A stretch of 56,095 bases of DNA from Myxococcota bacterium (GCA_023150895.1 JAKLJY010000050.1:1-56095), one strand, 5' to 3'; numbered from the stretch's first letter, positions 26,372 to 34,821 are shown. The notes: a model not told the origin generated them from the letters alone. Program-made: numbers and translations.

Positions 26372-27556
26372 GTGGCCGACACACCCGAGGTGCCCCCCGC
26401 GACCGGCCCGCGCGGCTTCGCGCGCCGCGTCTTCGACTCCTTCTGGCGCGTGGGGTGGCCCCGCGACGAGCGGGCGGCGCTGCGGGCGCTGCTGCAGTCA
26501 CTGGTGCTGCACGTCCATGCCCCGAAAGTGCGGCCGTCGGCCCTCACGTTTCGCGCCACCTGGGGGCTCGGATTCGTGTCGCTCATCCTGCTCGGGGCAC
26601 TGACGGCGACGGGTGTCTATCTGATGTTCTATTACAGCCCGCACCCGTCGGCGGCCTACCGGTCGATGAAAGACATCGACTTCGTGCTGCCGTTCGGCCT
26701 GCTGACGCGCAACGTCCATCGATGGGCGGCGCACGCGATGGTCTTCCTGGTGACGCTGCACATGGTGCGGGTCTTTCTCTCGGGCGGGTACAAGGCCCCG
26801 CGCGAGGCGAACTGGGTGGTGGGCGTGCTGGCATGGGTGTCCACGCTCGCGCTGTCGTTCACCGGTTACTTGCTCCCCTGGGATCAGCTCGCCTTCTGGG
26901 CGGTGACGGTGGGCGCGAACATGGTGGCCGCCGTGCCCGGGGTCGGGCCGGACCTGCGGGTGCTGCTTTTGGGCGACGCGGCGGTGGGTGAGCCGGCGCT
27001 GCTGCGGTTCTACGTCCTTCACTGTGTCGTGCTGCCCCTGGTCATTCTGGGGCTCGTTTCGTTCCATGTGTTCCGGGTGCGCAAAGACGGCGGCCTGGTC
27101 ACGACGGAGCACGCGCCCGCGCTGCCCGACGGCACCCGCCCGCGCATGGTGCCCGCCTGGCCGCACCTGCTCTACCGCGAGGTCGTGCTCACGCTGGTCA
27201 CCGTCGTCGTGCTTCTGGCCGTGTCCCTCTGGGTCGACGCGCCGCTGGAGCCCGAGGCCGATCCGGCGCGCACGCCCAACCCGGCGAAGGCGCCCTGGTA
27301 CTTCCTGGGCGTGCAGGAGCTGGCGCATTACTCGGCGTTCTGGGGTGGCGTCTTCGTTCCCGCCGCGCTGGTGCTCGGTCTGTGCGCGCTGCCATATTTC
27401 GACCGCGGTACGGCCGGGCTCGGGCGGTACTTCCCCCGGGAGCGCTGGCTGGCCTGCACGCTTTTCTCGGCGACGATGGTCTTCCTGGCGGTCGTGACGC
27501 TGATCGGGACGCTGTTCCGCGGGCCCGGCTGGGCCTTCGGCTGGTATTGGCCATGA
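26372..27556 (+). CDS. Cytochrome b of a Rieske/cytochrome b complex (fused b6-subunit IV type)
   Basis: This 394-residue membrane protein of about eight helices binds two b hemes and the quinol. Heme ligands appear in VHRWAAHAMVFLVTLH (13 residues between His) and LHCVVLPLVILGLVSFH (14 residues between His); the 14-residue spacing is the b6 signature. TGYLLPWDQLAFWA is the quinol-site helix. The C-terminal half is fused and has NPAKAPWYFLGVQE in place of the PEWY loop, as in many bacterial complexes of this sort. Start GTG; its stop overlaps the octaheme cytochrome start as ATGA. With the Rieske protein and a multiheme c it forms a quinol:cytochrome c oxidoreductase or, in reverse, a quinone reductase. 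Confidence 0.92.
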   Translation: MADTPEVPPATGPRGFARRVFDSFWRVGWPRDERAALRALLQSLVLHVHAPKVRPSALTFRATWGLGFVSLILLGALTATGVYLMFYYSPHPSAAYRSMKDIDFVLPFGLLTRNVHRWAAHAMVFLVTLHMVRVFLSGGYKAPREANWVVGVLAWVSTLALSFTGYLLPWDQLAFWAVTVGANMVAAVPGVGPDLRVLLLGDAAVGEPALLRFYVLHCVVLPLVILGLVSFHVFRVRKDGGLVTTEHAPALPDGTRPRMVPAWPHLLYREVVLTLVTVVVLLAVSLWVDAPLEPEADPARTPNPAKAPWYFLGVQELAHYSAFWGGVFVPAALVLGLCALPYFDRGTAGLGRYFPRERWLACTLFSATMVFLAVVTLIGTLFRGPGWAFGWYWP

Positions 27557-29457
27557 GCGAGACGCCCACCCGGACACCCTTCTGGCTCGACGCGACGTTT
27601 GCGGGCTCGGCCGTGGCGTTGGTGATCCTGCTCGGCGTGGCGATGGCGCGCGAGTGGGCCCGCCCGCCGCTGATCGCGCAGCGCATCGTCCCCGCGCTGG
27701 GGGTCGTCGACCGGTGTGAACACTGCCACTCCGAAGACACGCACCCGGGCGAGATGCTGACACACCACCCACCCGAGCGGTTCGGCTGTACGCCGTGCCA
27801 TGGGGGGCAGGGGTGGGCCTTGACCGCCCGCGATGCGCACGAGGCGCGGCCGGACTGGGAGCGCCCCCTCTTCACCCTGGCCGAGCGGGAGGCGGCCTGC
27901 GGTCGCTGTCATCTCTCGGGCCCCGTGCCCGGTGCGCCGCGGCTCGAAGTCGGCCGCCGCCTGCTCGACACCTTGGGATGTCGGGCTTGCCATGCCCTGC
28001 CCGGCGCCGGCGAAACACCGCCCGGACTCCCCCTCGACGGGCTCTCCCTCAAAGTCGAGCCGGCCTGGGTCCGGTGGTTCCTGACCGCGCCCGAGAATCC
28101 CGACGGCCCGGCGCCGCGCCATCGCATGCCGCGTTTCGACCTCGAGCCCGACGCCGTCGAGGACCTCGTCGCGTATCTGTTGCGCCCCGCCGCGCCCCTG
28201 GCTGCCGCGCCCGAGGGTGACGCCGAGCGCGGCCGCACCGCGGTGGCCACCCGCCGCTGCGCGACGTGTCATCGTATCGAGGGGCGGGGGGGTGACTTCG
28301 CCCCGAGCCTCGACCTCGCCGGCGCCAAGATGCGGCCCGAGTGGCTCGTGGCCTTTCTTCGTGCGCCCCATGCCATCCGACCGGGGATTGACATGCCCGA
28401 GTTCGGCCTCGACGAGCGTGAGGCGGCCGACATTGCCGCCTACATCGCCGAACAACTCGTCTCCGATACGGGCGAGACCCCGTGGTCGAAGGCGATCGCC
28501 GTCGATGGCGACCCCGCGCGCCGCGCCGAGGCCGGCCGTGCCGTGTTCGCCCGCTCCGGGTGTCGGGGCTGCCATGTCACCGCCGACGTGCCCCTCGACC
28601 GACCCGGCGCCCCCCTGGCACAGATCGCCGGCCGGACCGCCGCCGAGCGCCCGCCCGCCGCCGACGGCGAGGACCCGCCCGACGTGCCGGCGTTCGTCGC
28701 CCGCAAAGTCGCCTCGCCGCGCGTCTTCGACCCGCCGGGCGGTCCCGCGGGTGTGATGCCCCAGTTCCGCACCACCCCGGACGAGGCCGTGGCGATCGGC
28801 ATCGCCGTCGCCGCGCTCGGCGGGCGATCCGTGCCCGTCGAATACCGCCGGGACACCGCCCCCCGGCCGTTCGCGCCCCCCCCGGGCGTGATCGCCGATC
28901 TGTTCGAACGCAAACGCTGTCTCTCGTGTCATCGCATCGGCGGGACGGGCGGCGATCTGTCGCGCATCCCCCTCGACGGTGTGGGCGCGCGGCTCGACCG
29001 CACCTGGCTCGCCCGCTTCCTCGAGGCCCCCACGACCGTGCGCCTCGACCAGCCCGAGCGGATGCCCGTCCTCGGTCTCTCGCCCGAAGAGGCGGCGCGG
29101 CTCGCCGAGTATCTGAGCCTCACGCTCGACGCCGCGTGGTCGGCCGAGCCCGTGCCCGTCGGCGACGCGACCCGGGGCGAGGCCCTCTACGGCCGGCACG
29201 GCTGCGCGACCTGTCACGTCCACCGCGGGCAGGGCGCGCTCGGGGGGCCCGGCCTCGACGACGCCCCCCGCCGCTTGCGCCCAGTCTACCTGAGCACCCT
29301 GCTGCGTGCCCCGGAGCGGGTCCCGAACGGGCGGCACGCTGCGGTGCGCCTGAGTGCGGGCGACGCGGCCGACGTCGCGGCGTTTCTGTCGACCGCGACG
29401 GCACCTGCGACGGTCGTCCCTGCGACCGCCGCGACCGGCGTGCCCTCGGCCGACTGA
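27553..29457 (+). CDS. Membrane-anchored octaheme cytochrome c
   Basis: This 634-residue protein has an N-terminal anchor helix (about 13-35) and eight C-x-x-C-H heme sites at 55-59, 79-83, 116-120, 143-147, 236-240, 337-341, 456-460 and 551-555. The first four are closely packed; the last four are spaced about 100 residues apart, each in a class-I cytochrome c-like domain with a downstream Met (e.g. MPRF, MPEF, MPQF, MPVL). So it looks like a tetraheme head plus serial monoheme domains. It replaces cytochrome c1/f in the operon and would conduct electrons along the periplasm. It overlaps the cytochrome b gene by four bases. I do not know a characterised protein with this layout. Confidence 0.9.
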   Translation: MSETPTRTPFWLDATFAGSAVALVILLGVAMAREWARPPLIAQRIVPALGVVDRCEHCHSEDTHPGEMLTHHPPERFGCTPCHGGQGWALTARDAHEARPDWERPLFTLAEREAACGRCHLSGPVPGAPRLEVGRRLLDTLGCRACHALPGAGETPPGLPLDGLSLKVEPAWVRWFLTAPENPDGPAPRHRMPRFDLEPDAVEDLVAYLLRPAAPLAAAPEGDAERGRTAVATRRCATCHRIEGRGGDFAPSLDLAGAKMRPEWLVAFLRAPHAIRPGIDMPEFGLDEREAADIAAYIAEQLVSDTGETPWSKAIAVDGDPARRAEAGRAVFARSGCRGCHVTADVPLDRPGAPLAQIAGRTAAERPPAADGEDPPDVPAFVARKVASPRVFDPPGGPAGVMPQFRTTPDEAVAIGIAVAALGGRSVPVEYRRDTAPRPFAPPPGVIADLFERKRCLSCHRIGGTGGDLSRIPLDGVGARLDRTWLARFLEAPTTVRLDQPERMPVLGLSPEEAARLAEYLSLTLDAAWSAEPVPVGDATRGEALYGRHGCATCHVHRGQGALGGPGLDDAPRRLRPVYLSTLLRAPERVPNGRHAAVRLSAGDAADVAAFLSTATAPATVVPATAATGVPSAD

Positions 29458-29522
29458 CCCCCCTGGCCGCCTGCGGCCCGTCGTCGTAGTCTGCCGGCGC
29501 CACCGCCCCCGGAGCGCCCGCC

Positions 29523-30281
29523 ATGTCACATCAACCTGCACTTGCCACCCCACACATCTCGCTCACCCCGGGCGAGTCGATTTTCGTCCTCACCGGGGCC
29601 GGCATCAGCGCCGAGAGCGGCATCCGGACTTTTCGGGACGCCAACGGCCTCTGGGAAGAGCATCGCGTCGAGGACGTGGCCACGCCGGAGGGCTTCGCGG
29701 CCGACCCCGCGCTGGTCTGGCGTTTCTACGGTCAGCGGCGCGCGCAGGCGCTGACGGTGCAGCCCAACCCCGCCCACCGGGCGCTCGCGGCGCTCGAGGC
29801 GCGGCTCGGGCCGGAGCGGTTCTTTCTGTGCACGCAGAACGTGGACCACCTGCACGAGGCCGGGGGCTCGACCGAGGTCCTGCACATGCACGGCGAGCTA
29901 TTCCGCACGCGGTGCAGCGATCCGCGCTGCCCGAAGCTGCCGTTTCACGACGAACGGCACGACTTCCCGACGCTGCCCCGCTGCGAGTGCGGCGCCCTGC
30001 AACGGCCGCACATCGTCTGGTTCGGCGAGATCCCCTTCGAGATGCACCGCATCAAGCGCCGGCTGCAGGCGAGCCACGTTTTTGTGACCATCGGCAGCTC
30101 GGGGGCGGTCTATCCCGCCGCCGGGTTCGTGCGCGAGATGCTCTACCGGCGCGAGAACGGCGAGCGCGTGCGGACGGTCTACGTCGGACTCGAACGCCCC
30201 GAAAACGCCGACGCGTTCGACGAGGTCCGGCTCGGTCCCGCCGGCGTCCTCTTGCCCGGGTTGTTCGCCGTCGAGGGCTGA
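29523..30281 (+). CDS. cobB: Sir2-family NAD-dependent protein deacylase
   Basis: This 252-residue sirtuin removes acetyl or acidic acyl groups from lysines using NAD. Visible motifs are VLTGAGISAESGIRTFR, TQNVDHLHEAGG, catalytic His in LHMHGEL, a zinc site of four Cys (RCSDPRC and PRCECG) and GSSGAVYPAAGF. The sequence WRFYGQRR holds Tyr and Arg (Y-x-x-R) that mark class III sirtuins (SIRT5/CobB), so desuccinylase activity is likely too. The ATG at 29523 follows CCGGAG. It begins 65 bases after the octaheme gene, so it could be in the same transcript or have its own promoter. Confidence 0.92.
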   Translation: MSHQPALATPHISLTPGESIFVLTGAGISAESGIRTFRDANGLWEEHRVEDVATPEGFAADPALVWRFYGQRRAQALTVQPNPAHRALAALEARLGPERFFLCTQNVDHLHEAGGSTEVLHMHGELFRTRCSDPRCPKLPFHDERHDFPTLPRCECGALQRPHIVWFGEIPFEMHRIKRRLQASHVFVTIGSSGAVYPAAGFVREMLYRRENGERVRTVYVGLERPENADAFDEVRLGPAGVLLPGLFAVEG

Positions 30282-30300
30282 ACCCGACGACCTGCGGGTT
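30281..30300 (+). terminator. Short inverted repeat after cobB, possible terminator
   Basis: AACCCG-N8-CGGGTT directly follows the sirtuin stop codon. The 6-bp stem without a T-tract is weak; it could act as a processing or termination hairpin between the sirtuin and the PHA-system gene. Confidence 0.25.
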
Positions 30301-30358
30301 GACGCCGGGGCTCGGGCGCGGCTCAATGCCCGCACACCAGACCGCCCGGGGAGAACCC

Positions 30359-30649
30359 ATGTCCGACGTCGTCGTGAACCAGGCCCACAACGTATCGGCC
30401 GACGAGGCCAAGAAGCGCATCGCCGGCTTCGAGGAAATGCTGACCAAGTACGGCGTCAAGGTCGACTGGAAGGGCAATACCGGCACCCTGAAGGGCACCG
30501 GCGTCTCCGGCGGCATCGACATCGGCCCGTCGAACGTCAAGGTCGAGGTCAAGCTCGGCATGATGGCCAAGGCCATCGGGGTCGACGCCACCAAACTGCG
30601 CGGCTCCATCGAGAAGCGCCTCAAGGCCGCCTTCGAGGCGCAGGGGTGA
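30359..30649 (+). CDS. Polyhydroxyalkanoic acid system family protein
   Basis: This 96-residue cytoplasmic protein matches the short PHA_gran_rgn family by its pattern of an N-terminal helix (SADEAKKRIAGFEEMLTKYG), a beta-meander (VDWKGNTGTLKGTGVSGGID) with Val/Ile strands, and a Lys-rich C-terminal helix (RGSIEKRLKAAFEAQG). In other bacteria the family lies near polyhydroxyalkanoate granule genes; its biochemical role is not known. No PHA synthase is in the window. The ATG at 30359 follows GGGGAGAA. Its stop overlaps the GTG of the BtpA gene (GTGA), so the two are coupled. Confidence 0.75.
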   Translation: MSDVVVNQAHNVSADEAKKRIAGFEEMLTKYGVKVDWKGNTGTLKGTGVSGGIDIGPSNVKVEVKLGMMAKAIGVDATKLRGSIEKRLKAAFEAQG

Positions 30650-31437
30650 AACGCGCCCTCTTCGGCGTGCCCCGCGCGCTGATCGGCATGGTGCACGTCG
30701 GCGCGCTGCCCGGCACGCCCGCACACGGGGCGCCCCTGCGCACGATCATCGCGCAGGCCGTCGCCGAGGCGCGCCTTTACCGGGACGCCGGTTACGACGT
30801 CGTGCTCATCGAGAACATGCACGACCGCCCCTACCGGAAGGGCGGGGTCGGGCCGGAGATCGTGGCGGCCATGACCGCGGTGGGCTGCGCCGTGCGGGCC
30901 GCGGTCGACCTGCCGCTCGGCGTGCAGATTCTGGCCGGCGCCAATCACGAGGCGCTGGCCGTCGCGCTCGCCTGCGAGGCGCGGTTCGTGCGGGTCGAAG
31001 GCTTCGTCTTCGCGCACGTGGCCGACGAAGGGGTCATCGAAGCCTGCGCGGCCGATCTTTTACGCTACCGCCGGGCGCTCGGGGCCGATGTCGCCGTCGT
31101 CGCCGACATCAAGAAGAAACACTCGGCGCACGCCATCACCGCGGACGTCTCGCTCGTCGAGACGGCACACGCCGCCGAGTTCTTCCTCGCCGACGGCCTC
31201 ATCGTCACGGGCACCGCCACCGGGCACGCCGCCGATCCGGCCGAGGTCGCCGCCGTCGCCGCCGCGGTGAACCTGCCCGTGCTCGTCGGCTCGGGTGCGT
31301 CGGCCGAAAATGTCGGCGCCTACGCCGCCGCCGACGGGGTCATCGTCGGTTCGTCCGTCAAGGTCGGCGGGCGCTGGGAGGCCCCGGTCGACGCCGCGCG
31401 GGCCCGGGCCTTCGCCGAGGCGTTCCGCAGGGGGTGA
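30646..31437 (+). CDS. BtpA/SgcQ-family protein
   Basis: This 263-residue protein is a TIM-barrel of the BtpA family. Typical segments are ALIGMVHVGALPGTP, DAGYDVVLIENMHDRPY, PLGVQILAGANHEALAVA, VADIKKKHSAHAIT and a C-terminal phosphate-binding strand VLVGSGASAENV ... GVIVGSSVKVGG. BtpA in cyanobacteria is needed for photosystem I stability, and SgcQ lies in sugar operons; the reaction is not known. The GTG start overlaps the preceding stop by four bases. A phosphate-binding Gly-rich end suggests a phosphorylated substrate. Confidence 0.87.
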   Translation: MKRALFGVPRALIGMVHVGALPGTPAHGAPLRTIIAQAVAEARLYRDAGYDVVLIENMHDRPYRKGGVGPEIVAAMTAVGCAVRAAVDLPLGVQILAGANHEALAVALACEARFVRVEGFVFAHVADEGVIEACAADLLRYRRALGADVAVVADIKKKHSAHAITADVSLVETAHAAEFFLADGLIVTGTATGHAADPAEVAAVAAAVNLPVLVGSGASAENVGAYAAADGVIVGSSVKVGGRWEAPVDAARARAFAEAFRRG

Positions 31438-31478
31438 GGCCGTTACGGGGACCACGCCGGGGGTGATACCCTGCGCCC

Positions 31479-32615
31479 ATGCCGCACCGCCCGCCCCGCT
31501 GCCTCGCCTCGCTCGCCGCCCTCGCCGCCGCCGCGGCACTCGCCCACGCCTGCGCCGCGCCCGACGACGAGACGACGCCCCCGGACGCGTCCCAAGTCCC
31601 GGTCCTCGACGCCGTGCCGGCTCCGGGCCCGATTCGCGATGCGGCCGGGGCGCCGGCCCCGACCCCGGACGCCGCGCCGGCCGCCGGGGGGGACGCCGAG
31701 CCCGAGCCGAATCCGCCCCCCGACGCCGCCGCGGAGCCGGATCCGACCCCGCCCACTGTCGACCCCCTCGCCCTCGCCGCGCAGGTCGACCCCGATGCGT
31801 TGCGCCGGACCATCGCCGAGCTCGAAGCCATGGGCACGCGCTACACGTACTCCGACGGAGACGAGCGCGCGCGGGACTACCTCGTCGAGCGACTGCGCGT
31901 ATTGGGGTTCGAGGCCGAACTCGACGCCTTCACCTTCCGGGGCGAGACGGCCGAGAATGTCATCGCGCGCAAGCGGGGCACGGCCGACGCCCCGGCCGTC
32001 CTGGTCTTCTCGGCACATTACGACTCGACCTCCGAGACGCCCGAAACCCTCGCGCCGGGGGCGGACGACAACGCCTCCGCCGTCGCCGCGGTGCTCGAAG
32101 CCGCGCGGCTGTTGGGCCCGCTGCCGCTCGCACACGACGTCTGGTTCGTCTTCACCGCCGCCGAGGAACAGGGCAGCGTGGGGTCGGCGCACCTGGCGCA
32201 GCGCCTCGCCCTCGAGCGCTTCGACGTGCGCGGTGTCATCGCACCGGACATGATCGGGTACTGGCCGCTCGGAGACGACGACGCCCTCGACGTGCTCGGC
32301 GACATGGGCTCCGTGGACCTCGTGGACCGCATGTGTTCGGTCGCGGACGCCCTGGGTGTGCCCTACAAGCGCTGGATCGAGCACGAATACTGTTATGGCG
32401 ACGACCACACGAACTTCCAGGAGCGCGGTTTCCCCGCCATTGCGCCGATGGACTGCGTCGAGGCCCACAACATTCCGGCGAGCGGCGAAGAGCTCGGTCA
32501 CTACCACCGGTCGACGGACACCCTCGACACCCTGCACATGCCGTTCACGACCCGGGTCGTGGGTGTGATCGTCGCGACGCTCGCCGAGCTCGCGCGGGGC
32601 GAAACCGGGCGCTGA
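31479..32615 (+). CDS. Secreted M28-family zinc aminopeptidase
   Basis: This 378-residue exported peptidase has a signal peptide ending near Cys25 (AHAC, weak lipobox) and an 80-residue Pro/Asp/Ala linker. The M28 catalytic set is complete: His180 (SAHYDS), bridging Asp196/197 (PGADDNAS), catalytic Glu229/Glu230 (TAAEEQG), Asp257 (APDMIGY) and His341 or His343 (GHYHRSTDT). It should release N-terminal amino acids from peptides outside the cytoplasm or on the cell surface. The ATG at 31479 lies 41 bases after the BtpA stop. It converges on the pilin-fusion gene 30 bases away; GCTGACG/CGTCAGC arms bracket both stop codons. Confidence 0.9.
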   Translation: MPHRPPRCLASLAALAAAAALAHACAAPDDETTPPDASQVPVLDAVPAPGPIRDAAGAPAPTPDAAPAAGGDAEPEPNPPPDAAAEPDPTPPTVDPLALAAQVDPDALRRTIAELEAMGTRYTYSDGDERARDYLVERLRVLGFEAELDAFTFRGETAENVIARKRGTADAPAVLVFSAHYDSTSETPETLAPGADDNASAVAAVLEAARLLGPLPLAHDVWFVFTAAEEQGSVGSAHLAQRLALERFDVRGVIAPDMIGYWPLGDDDALDVLGDMGSVDLVDRMCSVADALGVPYKRWIEHEYCYGDDHTNFQERGFPAIAPMDCVEAHNIPASGEELGHYHRSTDTLDTLHMPFTTRVVGVIVATLAELARGETGR

Positions 32616-32645
32616 CGCGGCCGCAGACGGTTCGCAAACGCGCCG

Positions 32646-33635
32646 TCAGCGGAACCAGCCCCGCCGGCGCTCGCCCTTCGGCTCTTCGGCCTTTTCGGCC
32701 TTCTTCGGCTTCTTGCCCGACTGCTTGCGGGCTTCGAGCGCACGCTGCTCCGACGTGAAGAAGGGCCGCTCCTTCGGTTTGCCGAGGCTGGTCTCGGCGG
32801 GGATGGCCTTCGGCGTCTTCTGCGTGATGATGCGCACGCGGACGCCGCCCTTGCCCTCGTACTTGTCCATCAGATCCCAGACACGCAGCGACCAGTCGCG
32901 CGGGCCGGTCTGACAGCCGCGCGAATTGCCATTCGGGTGCATGCGGTAGACGGGCGGGCAGCCCTCGCTGACCTGCCCCGGCTTCAGCCCCGCCTTCGTG
33001 AGCGAGGGCACCTTGTCGACGAGCAGATCGGTCTTCGGATCGTAGTTGTCTTTGGGTTTGAGCCAGTAGTCGCCGTCACGCAGGGGGCCCTGCGTTCCCG
33101 CCTGGTAATCACTCTCGAGCAGGCCGGTGACGGCGTCGCGGGCACCGGACGCGGCCGCGTTGCCGAAGTACCCGCCGACGATCTTCCCCCCCTCCTTGAT
33201 GATGACCTGCGTGGACGACTTCGCCGACTGCCGGTAGATGAGGATCTCGGCGCCGGGCTCGCCGTTGCCGCGAGCGGGCGCGGCCAGGGGGGGCGGGCTC
33301 GGCGGCCCGGAGGCGGACGGCGGGGTCGACAGTACCCGCTCTTCGGGGCTCTGGTGGGCCTCACCGGCGCTCAGATTGGCCTGTGCAACGGCCAGGGCGG
33401 CGGCGGGTTCGTCGTACTGCTCACGAACCGGGGCGATGCGGCCACGGGCGAGCTCGCCGACGGCCTCGCCCTCGCTCTGCAGGCTGCCGCCGACTTCGCC
33501 CTTGAACGCCGACACCCCGGCCACGAGGCCGAGGACGAGCACGGCGGCGACGACGACGTATTCGGCAGTGGTCACGCCCCGGCAGTGCCGGAGGGCGCGG
33601 GGGGAATGGCGGCGGGGGGTTGCGGCGGGGTTCAT
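32646..33635 (-). CDS. Flp-type prepilin N-terminus fused to an L,D-transpeptidase-like domain
   Basis: This 329-residue protein begins with a basic leader ending RHCRG, then VTTAEYVVVAAVLVLGLVAG: a prepilin peptidase site G20/V21 with Glu at +5 and Tyr at +6, as in Flp/Tad pilins, followed by a hydrophobic helix. A Pro/Ser linker (about 100-128) leads to a C-terminal domain with LRDGDYWLKP, then YRMHPNGNSRGCQ (His233, Ser238, Cys241) and DWSLRVWDLMDKY. The H-x-x-G-x-S-x-G-C arrangement resembles the YkuD/Tlde1 (DUF2778) active site, so it may be a surface-anchored peptidoglycan-acting enzyme. The C-terminal 50 residues are Lys/Glu-rich. The start follows GGCGGGG. No other pilus genes are near. 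Confidence 0.7.
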   Translation of the reverse strand: MNPAATPRRHSPRALRHCRGVTTAEYVVVAAVLVLGLVAGVSAFKGEVGGSLQSEGEAVGELARGRIAPVREQYDEPAAALAVAQANLSAGEAHQSPEERVLSTPPSASGPPSPPPLAAPARGNGEPGAEILIYRQSAKSSTQVIIKEGGKIVGGYFGNAAASGARDAVTGLLESDYQAGTQGPLRDGDYWLKPKDNYDPKTDLLVDKVPSLTKAGLKPGQVSEGCPPVYRMHPNGNSRGCQTGPRDWSLRVWDLMDKYEGKGGVRVRIITQKTPKAIPAETSLGKPKERPFFTSEQRALEARKQSGKKPKKAEKAEEPKGERRRGWFR

Positions 33636-33751
33636 GACGGCATCCGGGGTCAGTCGACCCGAGCGGGTCGGTCGGGGTGATTCCGGCAGCAAGAAGCGGG
33701 CCGGCGGGTATGCGGCCGGCCCGATGGGCGTAAGCTCGGCTCGAAGCGCGC

Positions 33752-34786
33752 TCACCCGCCCTGCGTCACGAACGCCCAGATTTCGGCCTCGCGGCCGTCC
33801 TGATACCCGCCGTGACCGACACCCGGCAGGACCTCGAGGTGGACCGGGTGGCCCGCGGATTCCAGCGCGGCAGCCGTCTGCCGAGCGTTGTCGATGCCGA
33901 AGTCGGCGTCGCCGATGAGAAAATAGAACGGGATGCGCCGCGCGGGCTGCCATTGGAGACCGGGGGTGGGATCCGCCGCGGCGCTGACGACCGCGCCGGC
34001 CACACGCTCGGCCCGTCGCATCGCCAGGGCGAACCCGAAATAGCCGCCCTGCGAGTGCCCCCAGACGTAGACCGGACCCGGCGCACAGCGGGTGTCCGCC
34101 TCGGCGATGAGCGCGTCGGCGAGGGCGAGATCCTCATTGCCGCCCGGGTCGGGGTTGTAGGCATCCCATGAGCCCGGGATCTGTTGACCGAAGGCCGAGA
34201 TGACACGCTCGCGACCGTCGGGTGTGATGACCAGCGCGCCCCGGGCGGCCGCAAATGCACACACGCCGCTCGTCGCACAGAAATTGTCGGCGGTGTCTCC
34301 ATTGCCGTGCAAAGCGAGCACCAGCGGCCCTCCAGCGCCGTACCCGCCCGGAACGTCGACACGGGCCGAGCGACGCTGTCCGTTCGCCTCGAGCGTCCAG
34401 CGTCCGCCCGAACAGTCGGCCGGAGCCGGGGCGGTCGGCGGCGACGTCGGCGGCGACGTCGGTGGGGTCGTCGGCGGCGACGTCGGCGGGGTCGTCGGTG
34501 GCGCTGAAGTGGCGTCGGGGTCGTCGGGGTTGGCCGGTTCATCCGGGTCGTCCGGGTCGTCTGGTCCCGGAGAGCCTCCGGCCGACGGCCAGAAGCCGCC
34601 CCCGGGGCGCGCGGCGTCGGAGGGACCGCTCACGAGGGCATCTTCGCCCGCGGGTCCCTCACCCGCGAGGCGCTTCACCCCCAGTTCACCCTCCGCGCAG
34701 GCGCCCACGACGGCGGCGAGACCGGCCGCGGAGAGGCGAACGGCGACGAATGCGGACACGCGGGAGCGGGGGGAGAGCCGGAACAC
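33752..34786 (-). CDS. Lipoprotein esterase, PHB-depolymerase/LpqC-type alpha/beta hydrolase
   Basis: This 344-residue lipoprotein begins at GTG (34784-34786), after a GGAGG site, and has a signal ending at a lipobox (AAVVGAC). A long disordered spacer follows with DDPDDPDEP and (PPTTPPTSPP) repeats. The enzyme domain (about 125-344) has the strand LVLALHGNGDTADNF with the oxyanion turn, nucleophile elbow WGHSQGGYFG, Asp in FLIGDADFGIDN and catalytic His in LPGVGHGGYQDG. It should hydrolyse esters such as polyhydroxybutyrate, acetylated or feruloylated polysaccharides on the cell surface. Longer in-frame upstream extension is a shadow of the next gene. Confidence 0.8.
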   Translation of the reverse strand: MFRLSPRSRVSAFVAVRLSAAGLAAVVGACAEGELGVKRLAGEGPAGEDALVSGPSDAARPGGGFWPSAGGSPGPDDPDDPDEPANPDDPDATSAPPTTPPTSPPTTPPTSPPTSPPTAPAPADCSGGRWTLEANGQRRSARVDVPGGYGAGGPLVLALHGNGDTADNFCATSGVCAFAAARGALVITPDGRERVISAFGQQIPGSWDAYNPDPGGNEDLALADALIAEADTRCAPGPVYVWGHSQGGYFGFALAMRRAERVAGAVVSAAADPTPGLQWQPARRIPFYFLIGDADFGIDNARQTAAALESAGHPVHLEVLPGVGHGGYQDGREAEIWAFVTQGG

Positions 34787-34821
34787 CGCCCCATCATCCG
34801 CCTCCGCGCGCCCAGGGGCAA

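Noticed and set aside
32609..32650. Convergent arms GCTGACG/CGTCAGC as a terminator
   Set aside because: The 26-base loop is too large and there is no T-tract, so I mention it only in the M28 entry.
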